A DNA stretch of 20,533 nt from an uncultured Eubacteriales bacterium (GTDB taxonomy: Bacteria; Bacillota; Clostridia; Christensenellales; CAG-138): assembly GCA_900543475.1 (NCBI GenBank), contig UQRU01000031.1, positions 1-20,533 on the forward strand, written 5' to 3'. The position numbers were made by a program, and so were the translations under genes. A model generated the notes under the pieces. That model ran no database searches. It was given only the letters and a program-made list of their open reading frames with translations, and had not been told where the DNA came from. Positions 6,692 through 14,506 of this stretch are shown in pieces; position 1 is the stretch's first letter, and the number at the start of each line of letters is the position of its first letter.

Positions 6692-7819
6692 ATGGAACAG
6701 CATAAACCCAGCAAAAATCCCTTCCTTTATGGCGGCGCATTGGTGGCCGCGTTGATCGGTTCCGGGTTTGCCAGCGGCCAGGAAATCATGCAATTCTTTG
6801 CCGTATACGGCACCGCCGGCATTTTGGCAGGCTGCGGGCTGGCCTTTGTAGCCATGTTCCTGTTTGCCTGGGCAGTGCTTGCAGGCAGCCGGGATCTGGG
6901 AGACGGGGACGTAAACGACGCGTTTTGCCATCTTTGCGGCAAGGGGCTGGGCCGGGTCCTGGGCTGGCTATTGCCGATCTTCCTATATATGATCTTTATC
7001 GTCATGCTCTCCGGGGCAGGTTCCCTGCTTACGGAGTCCTTTGGGCTCCATCCCCTGGTGGGACGATTGGCCATCGCCCTCCTGTCCCTATGCGCGGTGC
7101 TGCTGGGCATGGGCAAGCTGGTATCCATCCTGGGCCGGATCGGGCCGGTGGTGATCTGCTTTATCCTGGTGATCGGCGTGGTCAGCCTGCTGCAAAACGC
7201 CCAGCAGCTGCCCCAGGCGGATCAACTTCTCCATACCCTGCCCCTGGCCAAGGCTACCCCCTGGTGGTGGCTGAGCGGCATTACCTATGCCGCCTTCTGC
7301 TCCTTGGCCATGTTCCCGTTTCTGGCGGGCATGGGTAAAAATATGCAGGGCAGGCTCCCCTGGCAAAGCGCGGGCATCGGCTGCCTATTCTTTACCGCCA
7401 GCGCCGCCGTGGTGAGCTTGGCCATCCTGGCCTCCCTGCAAGACGTGTATGCCCGAGGCATCCCCACCGTGTTCCTGGCGGAACAGATCTATTCCAAGCT
7501 GGGCCTGGTCTTTACCCTGGTGATGTTCCTGGGCATTTTTACCTCTGCCGCCCCCATGCTGTGGACGGCTTGCCACCGGCTCTGCAAGGATGAAAAAAGC
7601 CCCCGCTTCCGCCTGGTGGCGGTGGCGCTGGTGACCTTTGCCTGCCTGGGCGGTATGCTGCCCTTTGGCAAGCTGGTGAACCTGCTGTATCCCTATATGG
7701 GCTATCTATCCCTGATCCCCTTTTGCGCGGTGCTGTTCCGCCGGCTGCGGGAAAAGGCTCCCCACAAAAAACCCGGCAACCGGCCCAACGCGGGGATCTC
7801 CGGCGCTTCCGCCGGCTAA
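6692..7819 (+). CDS. YkvI-like membrane transporter of the APC superfamily, 375 aa
   Basis: A polytopic inner-membrane protein related to Bacillus YkvI, of unknown substrate. The first membrane segment carries GGALVAALIGSGFASGQEIMQFFAVYG (about residues 12-38); the GSGFASGQE loop is the signature of this family and corresponds to the unwound helix 1 of APC/LeuT-fold transporters. About ten hydrophobic segments follow, ending near LVNLLYPYMGYLSLIPFCAVLF. The tail (KAPHKKPGNRPNAG) is basic and soluble. The ATG at 6692 has AGGGTGG 8 bases upstream; the ATG at 6686 is too close to that site. The gene is monocistronic, between a terminator and a weak hairpin at 7822. It could move an amino acid or a related solute, by family analogy only. 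Confidence 0.82.
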   Translation: MEQHKPSKNPFLYGGALVAALIGSGFASGQEIMQFFAVYGTAGILAGCGLAFVAMFLFAWAVLAGSRDLGDGDVNDAFCHLCGKGLGRVLGWLLPIFLYMIFIVMLSGAGSLLTESFGLHPLVGRLAIALLSLCAVLLGMGKLVSILGRIGPVVICFILVIGVVSLLQNAQQLPQADQLLHTLPLAKATPWWWLSGITYAAFCSLAMFPFLAGMGKNMQGRLPWQSAGIGCLFFTASAAVVSLAILASLQDVYARGIPTVFLAEQIYSKLGLVFTLVMFLGIFTSAAPMLWTACHRLCKDEKSPRFRLVAVALVTFACLGGMLPFGKLVNLLYPYMGYLSLIPFCAVLFRRLREKAPHKKPGNRPNAGISGASAG

Positions 7820-7821
7820 GG

Positions 7822-7845
7822 ATGCAACCTTGGGGCCGGTTGCAT
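7822..7845 (+). terminator. Hairpin after the YkvI-like gene
   Basis: ATGCAACC (7822-7829), an 8-base loop, and GGTTGCAT (7838-7845) form a perfect 8 bp stem two bases after the stop codon. No T run follows, so termination is uncertain. Confidence 0.4.
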
Positions 7846-7888
7846 AATCAACCAGCCTTTGCCGGGGAAAAATTGTATTGATATGCCA

Positions 7889-7916
7889 TTGACAATCATG
7901 GGCTTCTTATTATATT
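7889..7916 (+). promoter_or_regulatory. Promoter ahead of proC and the peptide-utilisation block
   Basis: TTGACA at 7889-7894 and TATATT at 7911-7916 are separated by 16 bp in an AT-rich stretch that stands out against the surrounding high GC. Transcription from about 7923 would give a leader of about 155 bases before proC. Nearby TATTAT hexamers could serve as an alternative -10. Confidence 0.6.
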
Positions 7917-7952
7917 ATTATCTATAAATTTTAATAAAGTAAACCTTAATTC

Positions 7953-8036
7953 CTCCTTGTTTGCCAGCTTCGCCACCCGGCCAGGCGCCGGGGCGTCCCG
8001 CAGGGGGCAACGGGCTGAAAAGAGGCGGACAAGGGG
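7953..8036 (+). promoter_or_regulatory. Structured 5' leader of proC, class unknown
   Basis: The leader can fold into a closing stem of 13 pairs, 7953-7965 with 8024-8036, including three G-U pairs. Inside are CCCGGC/GCCGGG (7976-7981 with 7987-7992) and CCCG/CGGG (7997-8000 with 8011-8014), followed by an unpaired GAAAAGA near 8017-8023. This looks like a compact multi-stem RNA that ends about 25 bases before the ribosome binding site. I could not match it to T-box, S-box, TPP, FMN, glycine, guanidine-I or cobalamin elements. High GC makes chance folding possible. Confidence 0.35.
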
Positions 8037-8077
8037 TATATTTTTATCACAAATTACTTCAAAAGGAGAGGGATGGA

Positions 8078-8914
8078 ATGGATCGATTCCTGGGACAAAA
8101 GACGGTATTCATTGGGGGCGGCCGCATGGGCGAGGCCATTTTCAGCGGCCTGCTCAGCAACGGCATCCTCAAAGCGGACGACCTGACGGTGCTGGACGTA
8201 TATGCGCCCCGGCGGGAGGAGCTGGAAGAGAAATACGGGCTCCACGCCTGGGACAACACCCCGGAAAACCTGCAAAAGGCCCTGGCTGCGGCGGAGGTGC
8301 TGGTGCTTGCCATTACGCCGCAAATGGCGGATCCCGTGCTGCGCCAGGTGGCGCCCCTGCTGAATAAGGCCCAGCACACCGTGATCTCCATCATCGGCGG
8401 GGTCACGCTGGATTACCTGGAGTCCTATATCGCCGAGGCGCCGGTGGTACGGGTCATGCCCAACACCCCGGCCCGGGTCCACGCGGGGGCAGCCGGGGTC
8501 GCCCTGGGTAAAAACGCCACCCAAGCCAGCGGCCAGATCGCCCTGGATATCTTCAACGCGGTGGGCATCGCCTACCTGCTGCCGGAGTCCCTCATCGACC
8601 CCCTCACCAGCGTAAGCGGCTGCGGCCCGGCCTATGCATATCTATTCATCGAGGCCATGGCGGACGGAGGCGTGGAAATGGGTTTGAGCCGGGATATGGC
8701 TTTGAAGCTGGCCGCCCAGACCCTCATCGGCGCCGGCAAGATGGTCATGGAGACCGGCGAGCATCCCGGCGCCCTCAAGGACAACGTATGCTCCCCCGGC
8801 GGGGCCACCATTGCAGGCGTCCACGCCCTGGAGCAAAAGGGCTTCCGGGGCGCCGTGGCGGACGCGGTAGTGGCCGGCGTCACCCGGATGCGGGAAGTGG
8901 CGGAAAAAGCCTAA
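8078..8914 (+). CDS. proC: Pyrroline-5-carboxylate reductase, 278 aa
   Basis: Cytosolic enzyme that reduces 1-pyrroline-5-carboxylate to L-proline with NAD(P)H. The N-terminal Rossmann fold has VFIGGGRMGEAIFSGLL (residues about 10-26). The middle has VLVLAITPQ and RVMPNTPARVHAGAAGV, and the C-terminal dimerisation domain has SVSGCGPAYAYLFIEAMADGGVEMGL and DNVCSPGGATIAGVHALE, the ProC signature. The length is normal for the family. The chosen ATG has AAAGGAG 9 bases upstream; a longer frame from 7961 would run through the structured leader. It is 26 bp from the amidohydrolase gene and appears to head the ten-gene block. No proA or proB is nearby, which hints that it serves local proline or pyrroline-carboxylate metabolism, perhaps with the M24 peptidase at the other end. 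Confidence 0.93.
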   Translation: MDRFLGQKTVFIGGGRMGEAIFSGLLSNGILKADDLTVLDVYAPRREELEEKYGLHAWDNTPENLQKALAAAEVLVLAITPQMADPVLRQVAPLLNKAQHTVISIIGGVTLDYLESYIAEAPVVRVMPNTPARVHAGAAGVALGKNATQASGQIALDIFNAVGIAYLLPESLIDPLTSVSGCGPAYAYLFIEAMADGGVEMGLSRDMALKLAAQTLIGAGKMVMETGEHPGALKDNVCSPGGATIAGVHALEQKGFRGAVADAVVAGVTRMREVAEKA

Positions 8915-8940
8915 CGGTAAATTAGAAAGGAAGGTTTCCC

Positions 8941-10671
8941 ATGTATTCCTTGGTGCTCAAAAACGCCACCGTGATCGATGGCACAGGGAAGCCCGCCTAC
9001 CAGGCGGATCTGGGGATCGCTGGGGACAAGATCGCCGCCATCGGGGAGATCCAGCAGGCGGAAAACGCCGTGGACGTGTCCGGCATGGTGGTGACCCCGG
9101 GGTTCATCGACCCCCATTCCCACGCGGATTGTTCCATTTTCCTATATCCGGATTGCGAGAGCTATGTCCGCCAGGGCATCACCACCTTTGTGGGGGGCCA
9201 GTGCGGGGATTCCAATGCGCCCATCCGCCGCTATTGGATGCGCAAATATTGGGAATACGATATGTGGGACGCCATCGACCCCTACATCTATGGCCAGACC
9301 ACCATCCAGCCTGTGGAAAAGGCCATTGCCGGCATTGAAAAAAAGGCGGGCATCCGGATCGATTGGCGGTCCTTTGGGGAATATCTGGACCGGGTGGAAC
9401 GCCAGGGCATGGGCTGCAACATGATCACCCTGCTGGGCCATAGCCAGGTGCGGGCGGACGTGATGGGCCTGGATCAACGCAGGGCCCCCACCCCCCGGGA
9501 GATGGACGAGATGAAGGCCTGTGTAGACGAGGCCATGGCCTGCGGGGCCTGGGGCCTTTCCACGGGCCGGGATTATCCCCCCAGCGCCTACGCGGACCCG
9601 GCGGAGATCATTGAGCTGATGCGCCACGCCGGCCGCCAGGGGGGCATGTATTTCACCCACTGGAAGCGCACGGGCGTGCGGGTAGGCACCCCGGAAAAGC
9701 CCAACAAGCTGGCAGGCATCGTAGAAGCCCTGGAGATCGGCATGGCGGCCGAGGTCAAGACCCAGGTCTCCCATATCTCCACCGGCTTTGATATCTATCC
9801 CCCCAACGAGGATATGGACCGATACGCCGCCAAGGTGACGTTGGATATCTTCGACGGGTATCTGCAAAAGGGCGCCCAGGCTGCCTTTGACGTGATCCCC
9901 GGCCGCAGCGGCGGCATTGCCATGATCCCCTTCCTGGCCTCCAAGCTCATGCCTTGGGTGCGCCAGGCAGGTTCCCTCAGCGGCTTTATCCGCAACCTGG
10001 GGGCCCGGGATTTCCGTACCGAGCTCATCGAAAAGCTGGAAGGGGGCGCCTGGTACGCCCTCAACCCCAAGGTGAACCCCTGTTGGGACGAGGCCATTTC
10101 CATCGGCCCCAGCCAGAACCCCAAATACGCCGGCAAGACCCTCCGGGAAATCGGCCGGCTGCTGGGGACGTCCTCCATGGAGGCCGTCATGGCCCTGCTG
10201 CTGGAGGAGCCCCGCATTCCCATCGAGGAAAACAAAAAATCCGACGGGGAGATCCGGGGTCTCCTGGCCCATCCCAAGGGTTCCCCCTGCACGGATACCT
10301 ATGCCTTTGATTTGGAAGGCACCTATGGCCGGGATATGGAGCTGCCCGAGCTGCTGCCCCATCCCCATACCTATTGCGCCTTCCCCAAATACATCCTCCA
10401 ATTCCCCGCCCCTACCCTGGAGGAGACCATCCGCAAGATGACCGGCGCCGTGGCCCAGTTCCTGGAGATCCCCGGCCGGGGCGAGATCCAGGTGGGCAAT
10501 TTCGCCGACCTGGTGGTATTGGATCTGAAGCGCCTCAAGACCAACGAAAATTATGTGGAGCCCCGGGTCTATCCCGAAGGCATCCCCATGGTGGTGGTCA
10601 ACGGGGTGGTGGAAGTGGATCAACAGGGCTTTACCGGACGGCGTGCCGGCCGGATTTTACGCCATCAATAA
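8941..10671 (+). CDS. N-acyl-D-amino-acid deacylase-like amidohydrolase, 576 aa
   Basis: A member of the D-aminoacylase branch of the amidohydrolase superfamily, which removes the acyl group from N-acyl-D-amino acids. The N-terminus gives the typical LVLKNATVIDGTGKPAYQADLGIAGDKIAAIG, then VTPGFIDPHSHAD with metal ligands H59 and H61. C88 in GGQCGDS matches the metal-binding cysteine of D-aminoacylases. GLSTGRDYPPSAYAD (about 204-218), YFTHW (H239) and QVSHIS (H277) follow, and SPCTD gives a candidate catalytic aspartate, D451. The C-terminus returns to the beta-sandwich with GEIQVGNFADLVVLDL. It is longer than the roughly 480-residue D-aminoacylases, and its exact substrate is uncertain; a D-hydantoinase-like or other N-substituted amino acid hydrolase is possible. 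No signal peptide, so it is cytoplasmic. AAAGGAAGG is 6 bases upstream. Confidence 0.82.
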   Translation: MYSLVLKNATVIDGTGKPAYQADLGIAGDKIAAIGEIQQAENAVDVSGMVVTPGFIDPHSHADCSIFLYPDCESYVRQGITTFVGGQCGDSNAPIRRYWMRKYWEYDMWDAIDPYIYGQTTIQPVEKAIAGIEKKAGIRIDWRSFGEYLDRVERQGMGCNMITLLGHSQVRADVMGLDQRRAPTPREMDEMKACVDEAMACGAWGLSTGRDYPPSAYADPAEIIELMRHAGRQGGMYFTHWKRTGVRVGTPEKPNKLAGIVEALEIGMAAEVKTQVSHISTGFDIYPPNEDMDRYAAKVTLDIFDGYLQKGAQAAFDVIPGRSGGIAMIPFLASKLMPWVRQAGSLSGFIRNLGARDFRTELIEKLEGGAWYALNPKVNPCWDEAISIGPSQNPKYAGKTLREIGRLLGTSSMEAVMALLLEEPRIPIEENKKSDGEIRGLLAHPKGSPCTDTYAFDLEGTYGRDMELPELLPHPHTYCAFPKYILQFPAPTLEETIRKMTGAVAQFLEIPGRGEIQVGNFADLVVLDLKRLKTNENYVEPRVYPEGIPMVVVNGVVEVDQQGFTGRRAGRILRHQ

Positions 10672-10690
10672 AGGGAGGTTTATAACCATC

Positions 10691-11689
10691 ATGTTGTCGG
10701 ATATGTATGTGATCGACGGATGCGCCTTTGCGGAAGAAGATTTCACCGGCGTGACCCAAAAGGTCAAGGATTCCCCTTTGACCGCCTTTTTCCTCACCAC
10801 CCCCGGCGAGGATCAGGGTATGTTGGCCCTTGCCCATAACATCGGCGGCATCTATAATATGGCGGATGACCCGGCTTCCGGGCTGATGGTGGTACGTACC
10901 ATCGCGGAGCTGGAGCAGGCCAAGGCCCAGGGCAAGATCGGCGTGATCCTGGGCTTCCAGAACCCCCATTGCATCGAAAATTCCCTGGAAAAGCTCCGGG
11001 CCCTGTATGAATTGGGCATCCGGGTGGTGCAGATGACCTATAACAAGGCCAACTACATCGGCTCCGGCTGCCTGGAAACCAAGGATTCCGGCCTTACGGA
11101 TTTCGGCCGTCAGGCCTTGAAGGCCATGAACCGGTTGGGCATGGTGGCGGACGGCTCCCACTGCGGCCCCCAAACCACCCTGGACATCATCCGCTACAGC
11201 GAAAAGCCCGTGGTGATCTCCCACGCCGGCGCCGCCGCCGTTACCCCCAACGTGCGCAATAAGAGCGATGAAGCCCTCAAGCTCCTCAAGGAAAACGGCG
11301 GCGTCATCGGCCTGTCCCCCTGGGGCCCCCTGTGCTGGAAGCCCGAAACCGGCAAGCGGCCCACCATGGACGATTACCTGGACCATGTGGACTATGTGGT
11401 GAACCTGATCGGCATCGACCATGTGGGCTTTGGCGGCGACAGCACCCTAGACGACAACGAGGACCGTTCCGGCATCGTGGAGCAGGCTACCCTGTACGCC
11501 CCCGTGGTGGAGGAGTACAATCAAAAGGTGGGGGTAGATCCCGACGTGCGCCATGCCATCGGCGTGCGGGGCTCCTGGGAGATCAACAACGTGATCGAGG
11601 CCATGCGGGGCCGGGGCTATTCCGACGAGGATATCAAAAAGCTTACCGGCGGCAATTTCCTGCGGGTGCTCAAGGCCAACTGGAAATAA
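10691..11689 (+). CDS. Divergent M19 membrane-dipeptidase homologue, 332 aa
   Basis: A TIM-barrel protein of the renal/membrane dipeptidase (M19) family, which cleaves dipeptides, including some with a C-terminal D-residue. Clear family blocks are LRALYELGIRVVQMTYNKAN (about 102-121), LTDFGRQALKAMNRLGMVADGSHCG with H157, PVVISHAGAAAVTPNVRNKSDEALKLLKENGGVIGL with H178, and IDHVGFGGD (about 259-267). Two metal-binding sites usual for the family are not there: the N-terminal HxD is replaced by IDGCAFAEE (residues 8-16), and the bridging glutamate position reads GFQN (88-91). It may belong to a subgroup with a changed metal centre. No signal peptide, so it is cytoplasmic. The ATG follows GGGAGG at about 11 bases; the gap to the upstream gene is 19 bp. 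Confidence 0.8.
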   Translation: MLSDMYVIDGCAFAEEDFTGVTQKVKDSPLTAFFLTTPGEDQGMLALAHNIGGIYNMADDPASGLMVVRTIAELEQAKAQGKIGVILGFQNPHCIENSLEKLRALYELGIRVVQMTYNKANYIGSGCLETKDSGLTDFGRQALKAMNRLGMVADGSHCGPQTTLDIIRYSEKPVVISHAGAAAVTPNVRNKSDEALKLLKENGGVIGLSPWGPLCWKPETGKRPTMDDYLDHVDYVVNLIGIDHVGFGGDSTLDDNEDRSGIVEQATLYAPVVEEYNQKVGVDPDVRHAIGVRGSWEINNVIEAMRGRGYSDEDIKKLTGGNFLRVLKANWK

Positions 11690-11719
11690 GGTCACCCTTA
11701 GAAAGGACAAGGCAAGCCT

Positions 11720-12748
11720 ATGTTAGACCAGCTTTGCGGGCATACCCTTAAGCCCATGGATCACCAGATCATCACCGTCCCGGTCACCAAGGACCTGGGG
11801 GTGGATGTGAACATGACCGCCCATGTGCTCACCGGCCGGGAACCCGGCCCTACCCTGTTGATCACCTCCATGCTCCACGGGGAGGAGTGGTTTTCCGTGC
11901 TGATCATCCGGGCCCTGTTCAAGGCCCTGGACCTTGGCAAGCTCAAGGGGACCGTCATCGCCATCCCGGTGGCCAACGAGTCCGCCTTCAATACCAACAC
12001 CCGGTGCGTCATGGATAATTCCGACGAGCCGGACGCCAACCGTTCCTTTGACGGCCGGTATAACTGCCTTACCAACCTGATCTGCCGCTGCGTGGAAGAA
12101 AATTTCCTCTCTAAAGCGGATTACCTGATCGATTACCATGTGGGGACCTGGGGCAACCGGATGGCGGACATCGGCTATGGTTCGGATTACCCGGACGCGG
12201 AGCTGGTGCGGATCAGCCGGGGTATGGCCAAGGCCTATTGCTTCCCGGTGCTCCACGCCATGCGGCTCAACCAGGGCACCCACAGCGCCCGCAACGCCAT
12301 GGGTTGCGCCGGGCTGAAATACGGCGTGCCGGCCATCGTGCCGGAGATCGGCGGCCTGGGCTTCGGCCAGGCCCAAGAGGACGCCTGGATCCAGGATAAC
12401 ATCCGGGGCCTGTTGGGCAACCTCAGCTTCCTGGGTATGCTGGAAGGGGAGATCCCCTACTGCGAAAAATACCTGGAAGTAGGGGAATATTTCCGCGTAT
12501 CCCCGAAAAACGGCGGCTACGTGGAGCTGGCCCTCCCCAGCGCCGGCGCCCTGACCCCGGTGAAGCGGGATCAGCTGCTGGCCCGGGTCATCGATCCCAA
12601 GACCTTCCAGGTCTTGGAGGAGCTGCGTAGCCCCTGCGATGGGATGATTTTCTACGGCTGCCGCAACTATATGGTGCGGCCCGGCGGCTGGGTGTTCGGC
12701 GTGGCCAATATGGAACACGATTGCAGCAAATGGGTGGGTGCTGATTGA
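11720..12748 (+). CDS. Succinylglutamate desuccinylase/aspartoacylase family hydrolase, 342 aa
   Basis: A zinc-dependent deacylase of the M14-like AstE/AspA family, which removes acyl groups from the amino nitrogen of amino acids. The ligands are visible: HGEE gives H53 and E56, and DYH gives H140. DANRSF (105-110) holds the substrate-binding arginine motif, and VPEIGG gives the likely catalytic E209. A C-terminal beta domain (about 250-342) ends with SPCDGMIFYGCRNYMVRPGGWVFGVA, a common ending in this family. The substrate may be an N-acyl amino acid or peptide; the family cannot fix which. It has no signal peptide. AAAGGAC lies about 11-13 bases upstream, a weaker site than its neighbours have. 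The gap to the previous gene is 30 bp. Confidence 0.82.
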   Translation: MLDQLCGHTLKPMDHQIITVPVTKDLGVDVNMTAHVLTGREPGPTLLITSMLHGEEWFSVLIIRALFKALDLGKLKGTVIAIPVANESAFNTNTRCVMDNSDEPDANRSFDGRYNCLTNLICRCVEENFLSKADYLIDYHVGTWGNRMADIGYGSDYPDAELVRISRGMAKAYCFPVLHAMRLNQGTHSARNAMGCAGLKYGVPAIVPEIGGLGFGQAQEDAWIQDNIRGLLGNLSFLGMLEGEIPYCEKYLEVGEYFRVSPKNGGYVELALPSAGALTPVKRDQLLARVIDPKTFQVLEELRSPCDGMIFYGCRNYMVRPGGWVFGVANMEHDCSKWVGAD

Positions 12749-12805
12749 TCGGCATCTGCACATTCATAAATCCCATTTTCAACTTGTAAAGGAGATGAAA
12801 AACAA

Positions 12806-14439
12806 ATGAAGAAACTGTTGACCCTTATCCTTTGCTTGGCTATGGTGCTGACCGTCTTTGTCGGCTGCTCCAGCACCCCCGCCACCGAGGAAGGCGCCAG
12901 CGCCAGCGCGCCAGCGCCAGCGGTGAAGCGGCCCAGGGCGAAGCGGCGGATAGCGAATACAAGGATACCCTTGTATTCGCCATGAACACCGACGTCCAGT
13001 CCATGGACCCCCAGATCCAGAACGACACCACCTCCGAGCAGGTGGTAAAGATGCTCTACAACACCCTGCTCAAGTTTGAGGATGACGGCACCGTGGTAGG
13101 CGATCTGGCGGAAAGCTGGTCCGTATCCGAGGACAAGCTCACCTGGACCTTCAACCTGAAGCAGGGCGTGAAATTCCACAATGGCAAGGAGCTGACCTCC
13201 GCGGACGTGAAGGCCACCTTTGACCGGGCCCTCAACGCGGAAGCGGGCGGCCTGCGTACCACCGAGATCATCAAGATGTTCACCGCCGTGGAAGCGCCGG
13301 ATCCCTACACCGTAACCATCACCACCGATGGTCCTTACGGCCCCATGGAATCCCTGATGTGCAACATGTCCCTGGGCATTATGGACGCCGACTATATCGA
13401 GAAGTATGGCCTGGATCTGGGCACCAGCGTGGAAGGTGAAAACGGCACAGGCCCCTTCAAGGTGGTCAGCTGGGAGCGGGACCAGGAGATCGTGGTAGAG
13501 CGGTTTGACGACTACTTCGGCACCCCTGCCAAGCTTCAGACTGTGGTCTACACCATAATCCCCGAAGCGGCTTCCCGGGTCATCGCTCTGGAGACCGGCG
13601 AAGTGGACGTGATCGACAAGCCGACCGATGAAGACCTGGCCCGGCTGGAAGCGGATACCGAAAACTTCACCGTGCTCCGCAAGCCCACCATCAGCCAGCG
13701 GCTCTTCCGCTTTGGCTGCAACGATCCCATCATCAGCAACACCAAGGTGCGCCAGGCCATCGTATACGCCATTGACCGGCAGGCCATCATCGACGCCCTG
13801 TTCACTGGTTCCGCTTATCCCTCCACCGCCCCCCTGGCCCCTGTGACCTTCGGCTACAGCAACCTGGGCGAGATCGAGCAGGATCTGGAGCTGGCCAAGT
13901 CCCTGCTGGCGGAAGCCGGCTATCCGGACGGCTTTGACACCAAGATCGTCACCACGGAGCGGTATCAGAACGGCATCGAGCTGGCGGAGATCATCTCCCA
14001 GCAGCTGGCTGAGATCGGCATCAACGCGGAGATCGAGGTTTGGGAGTGGAGCGCCCTGAGCGCCAGCTGGAACGGCATCACCGCCGACGAGTTTGACCAG
14101 CCCATCTTCATCATGGGCGCCGGCCCCTCCATGCGGGATGCGGACGGCGGCCTGCGGGGCCTGTACACCACCAGCGAAACCGGCCTGAACGACCGGAACT
14201 ACGGCTTCTATTCCAACGCGGAAGTGGACGCCCTCATCGAGCAGGGCATGCAGGAGACCGACCAGCAGAAGCGGGTGGAGATCTACAAGGAAGCCATGGA
14301 GATCCTGTATCGGGAAGACCCGGTGGCCTTCTGGCTCTTCGATATGTACGGCTTGGCCATCACCTCCTCCAAGGTGGAAGGCGTGACCCTGAGCCCCATT
14401 TCCACCATCACCTTTGAAAACGCAACCGTTAAGAAATAA
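12806..14439 (+). pseudogene. Family 5 peptide-binding lipoprotein gene, frameshifted near its start
   Basis: Solute-binding protein of a Dpp/Opp-type ABC importer. The true start is the ATG at 12806, with AAAGGAG 10 bases upstream and the lipoprotein signal MKKLLTLILCLAMVLTVFVGC (lipobox cysteine at 21). The mature domain begins YKDTLVFAMNTDVQSMDPQIQ and has typical family 5 blocks: LAESWSVSEDKLTWTFNLKQGVKFHNGKELTSADV, GTGPFKVVSWE, NTKVRQAIVYAIDRQAI and LAKSLLAEAGYPDGF. The two parts are in different frames. A stretch of GCCAGC repeats at 12896-12921 carries two extra bases at about 12908-12911, so translation from 12806 stops at 12985 after 59 residues. Removing the two bases restores a 543-residue protein with a Ser/Ala-rich linker. 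The rest of the frame is intact and the neighbours are complete, so an error or a recent, reversible slip is more likely than long-standing loss. Confidence 0.8.
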
Positions 14440-14447
14440 GCTTTCCC

Positions 14448-14480
14448 CCCGGGGTAGGGCCTGCCCGGCCCTATCCCGGG
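14448..14480 (+). terminator. Stem-loop between the binding-protein and permease genes
   Basis: CCCGGGGTAGGGC (14448-14460) pairs with GCCCTATCCCGGG (14468-14480) in a 13 bp stem with one G-U pair and a 7-base loop, 8 bases after the stop codon. It lacks a T run. Such intercistronic stems typically stabilise the binding-protein mRNA or cause partial termination, so that more binding protein than permease is made. Confidence 0.6.
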
Positions 14481-14506
14481 ACAATCCATTCTGAGGAGGC
14501 AAGCCT

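Noticed and set aside
7953..8036. A known riboswitch or T-box in the proC leader.
   Set aside because: The conserved T-box end sequence and the core motifs of the S-box, TPP, FMN, glycine, guanidine-I and cobalamin classes were not found, so no class is claimed.
7961..8077. A 39-codon N-terminal extension of ProC.
   Set aside because: It passes through the structured leader, is unlike ProC, and the ATG at 8078 has AAAGGAG at the right distance.
9142..10623. A 493-codon minus-strand frame inside the amidohydrolase gene.
   Set aside because: It is an antisense frame of a confident gene and has no independent support.
12806..12985. Programmed ribosomal frameshifting in the binding-protein gene.
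   Set aside because: No slippery heptamer or downstream pseudoknot-like stem was seen, and such control is not known for this family. A repeat slip or an error explains it more simply.
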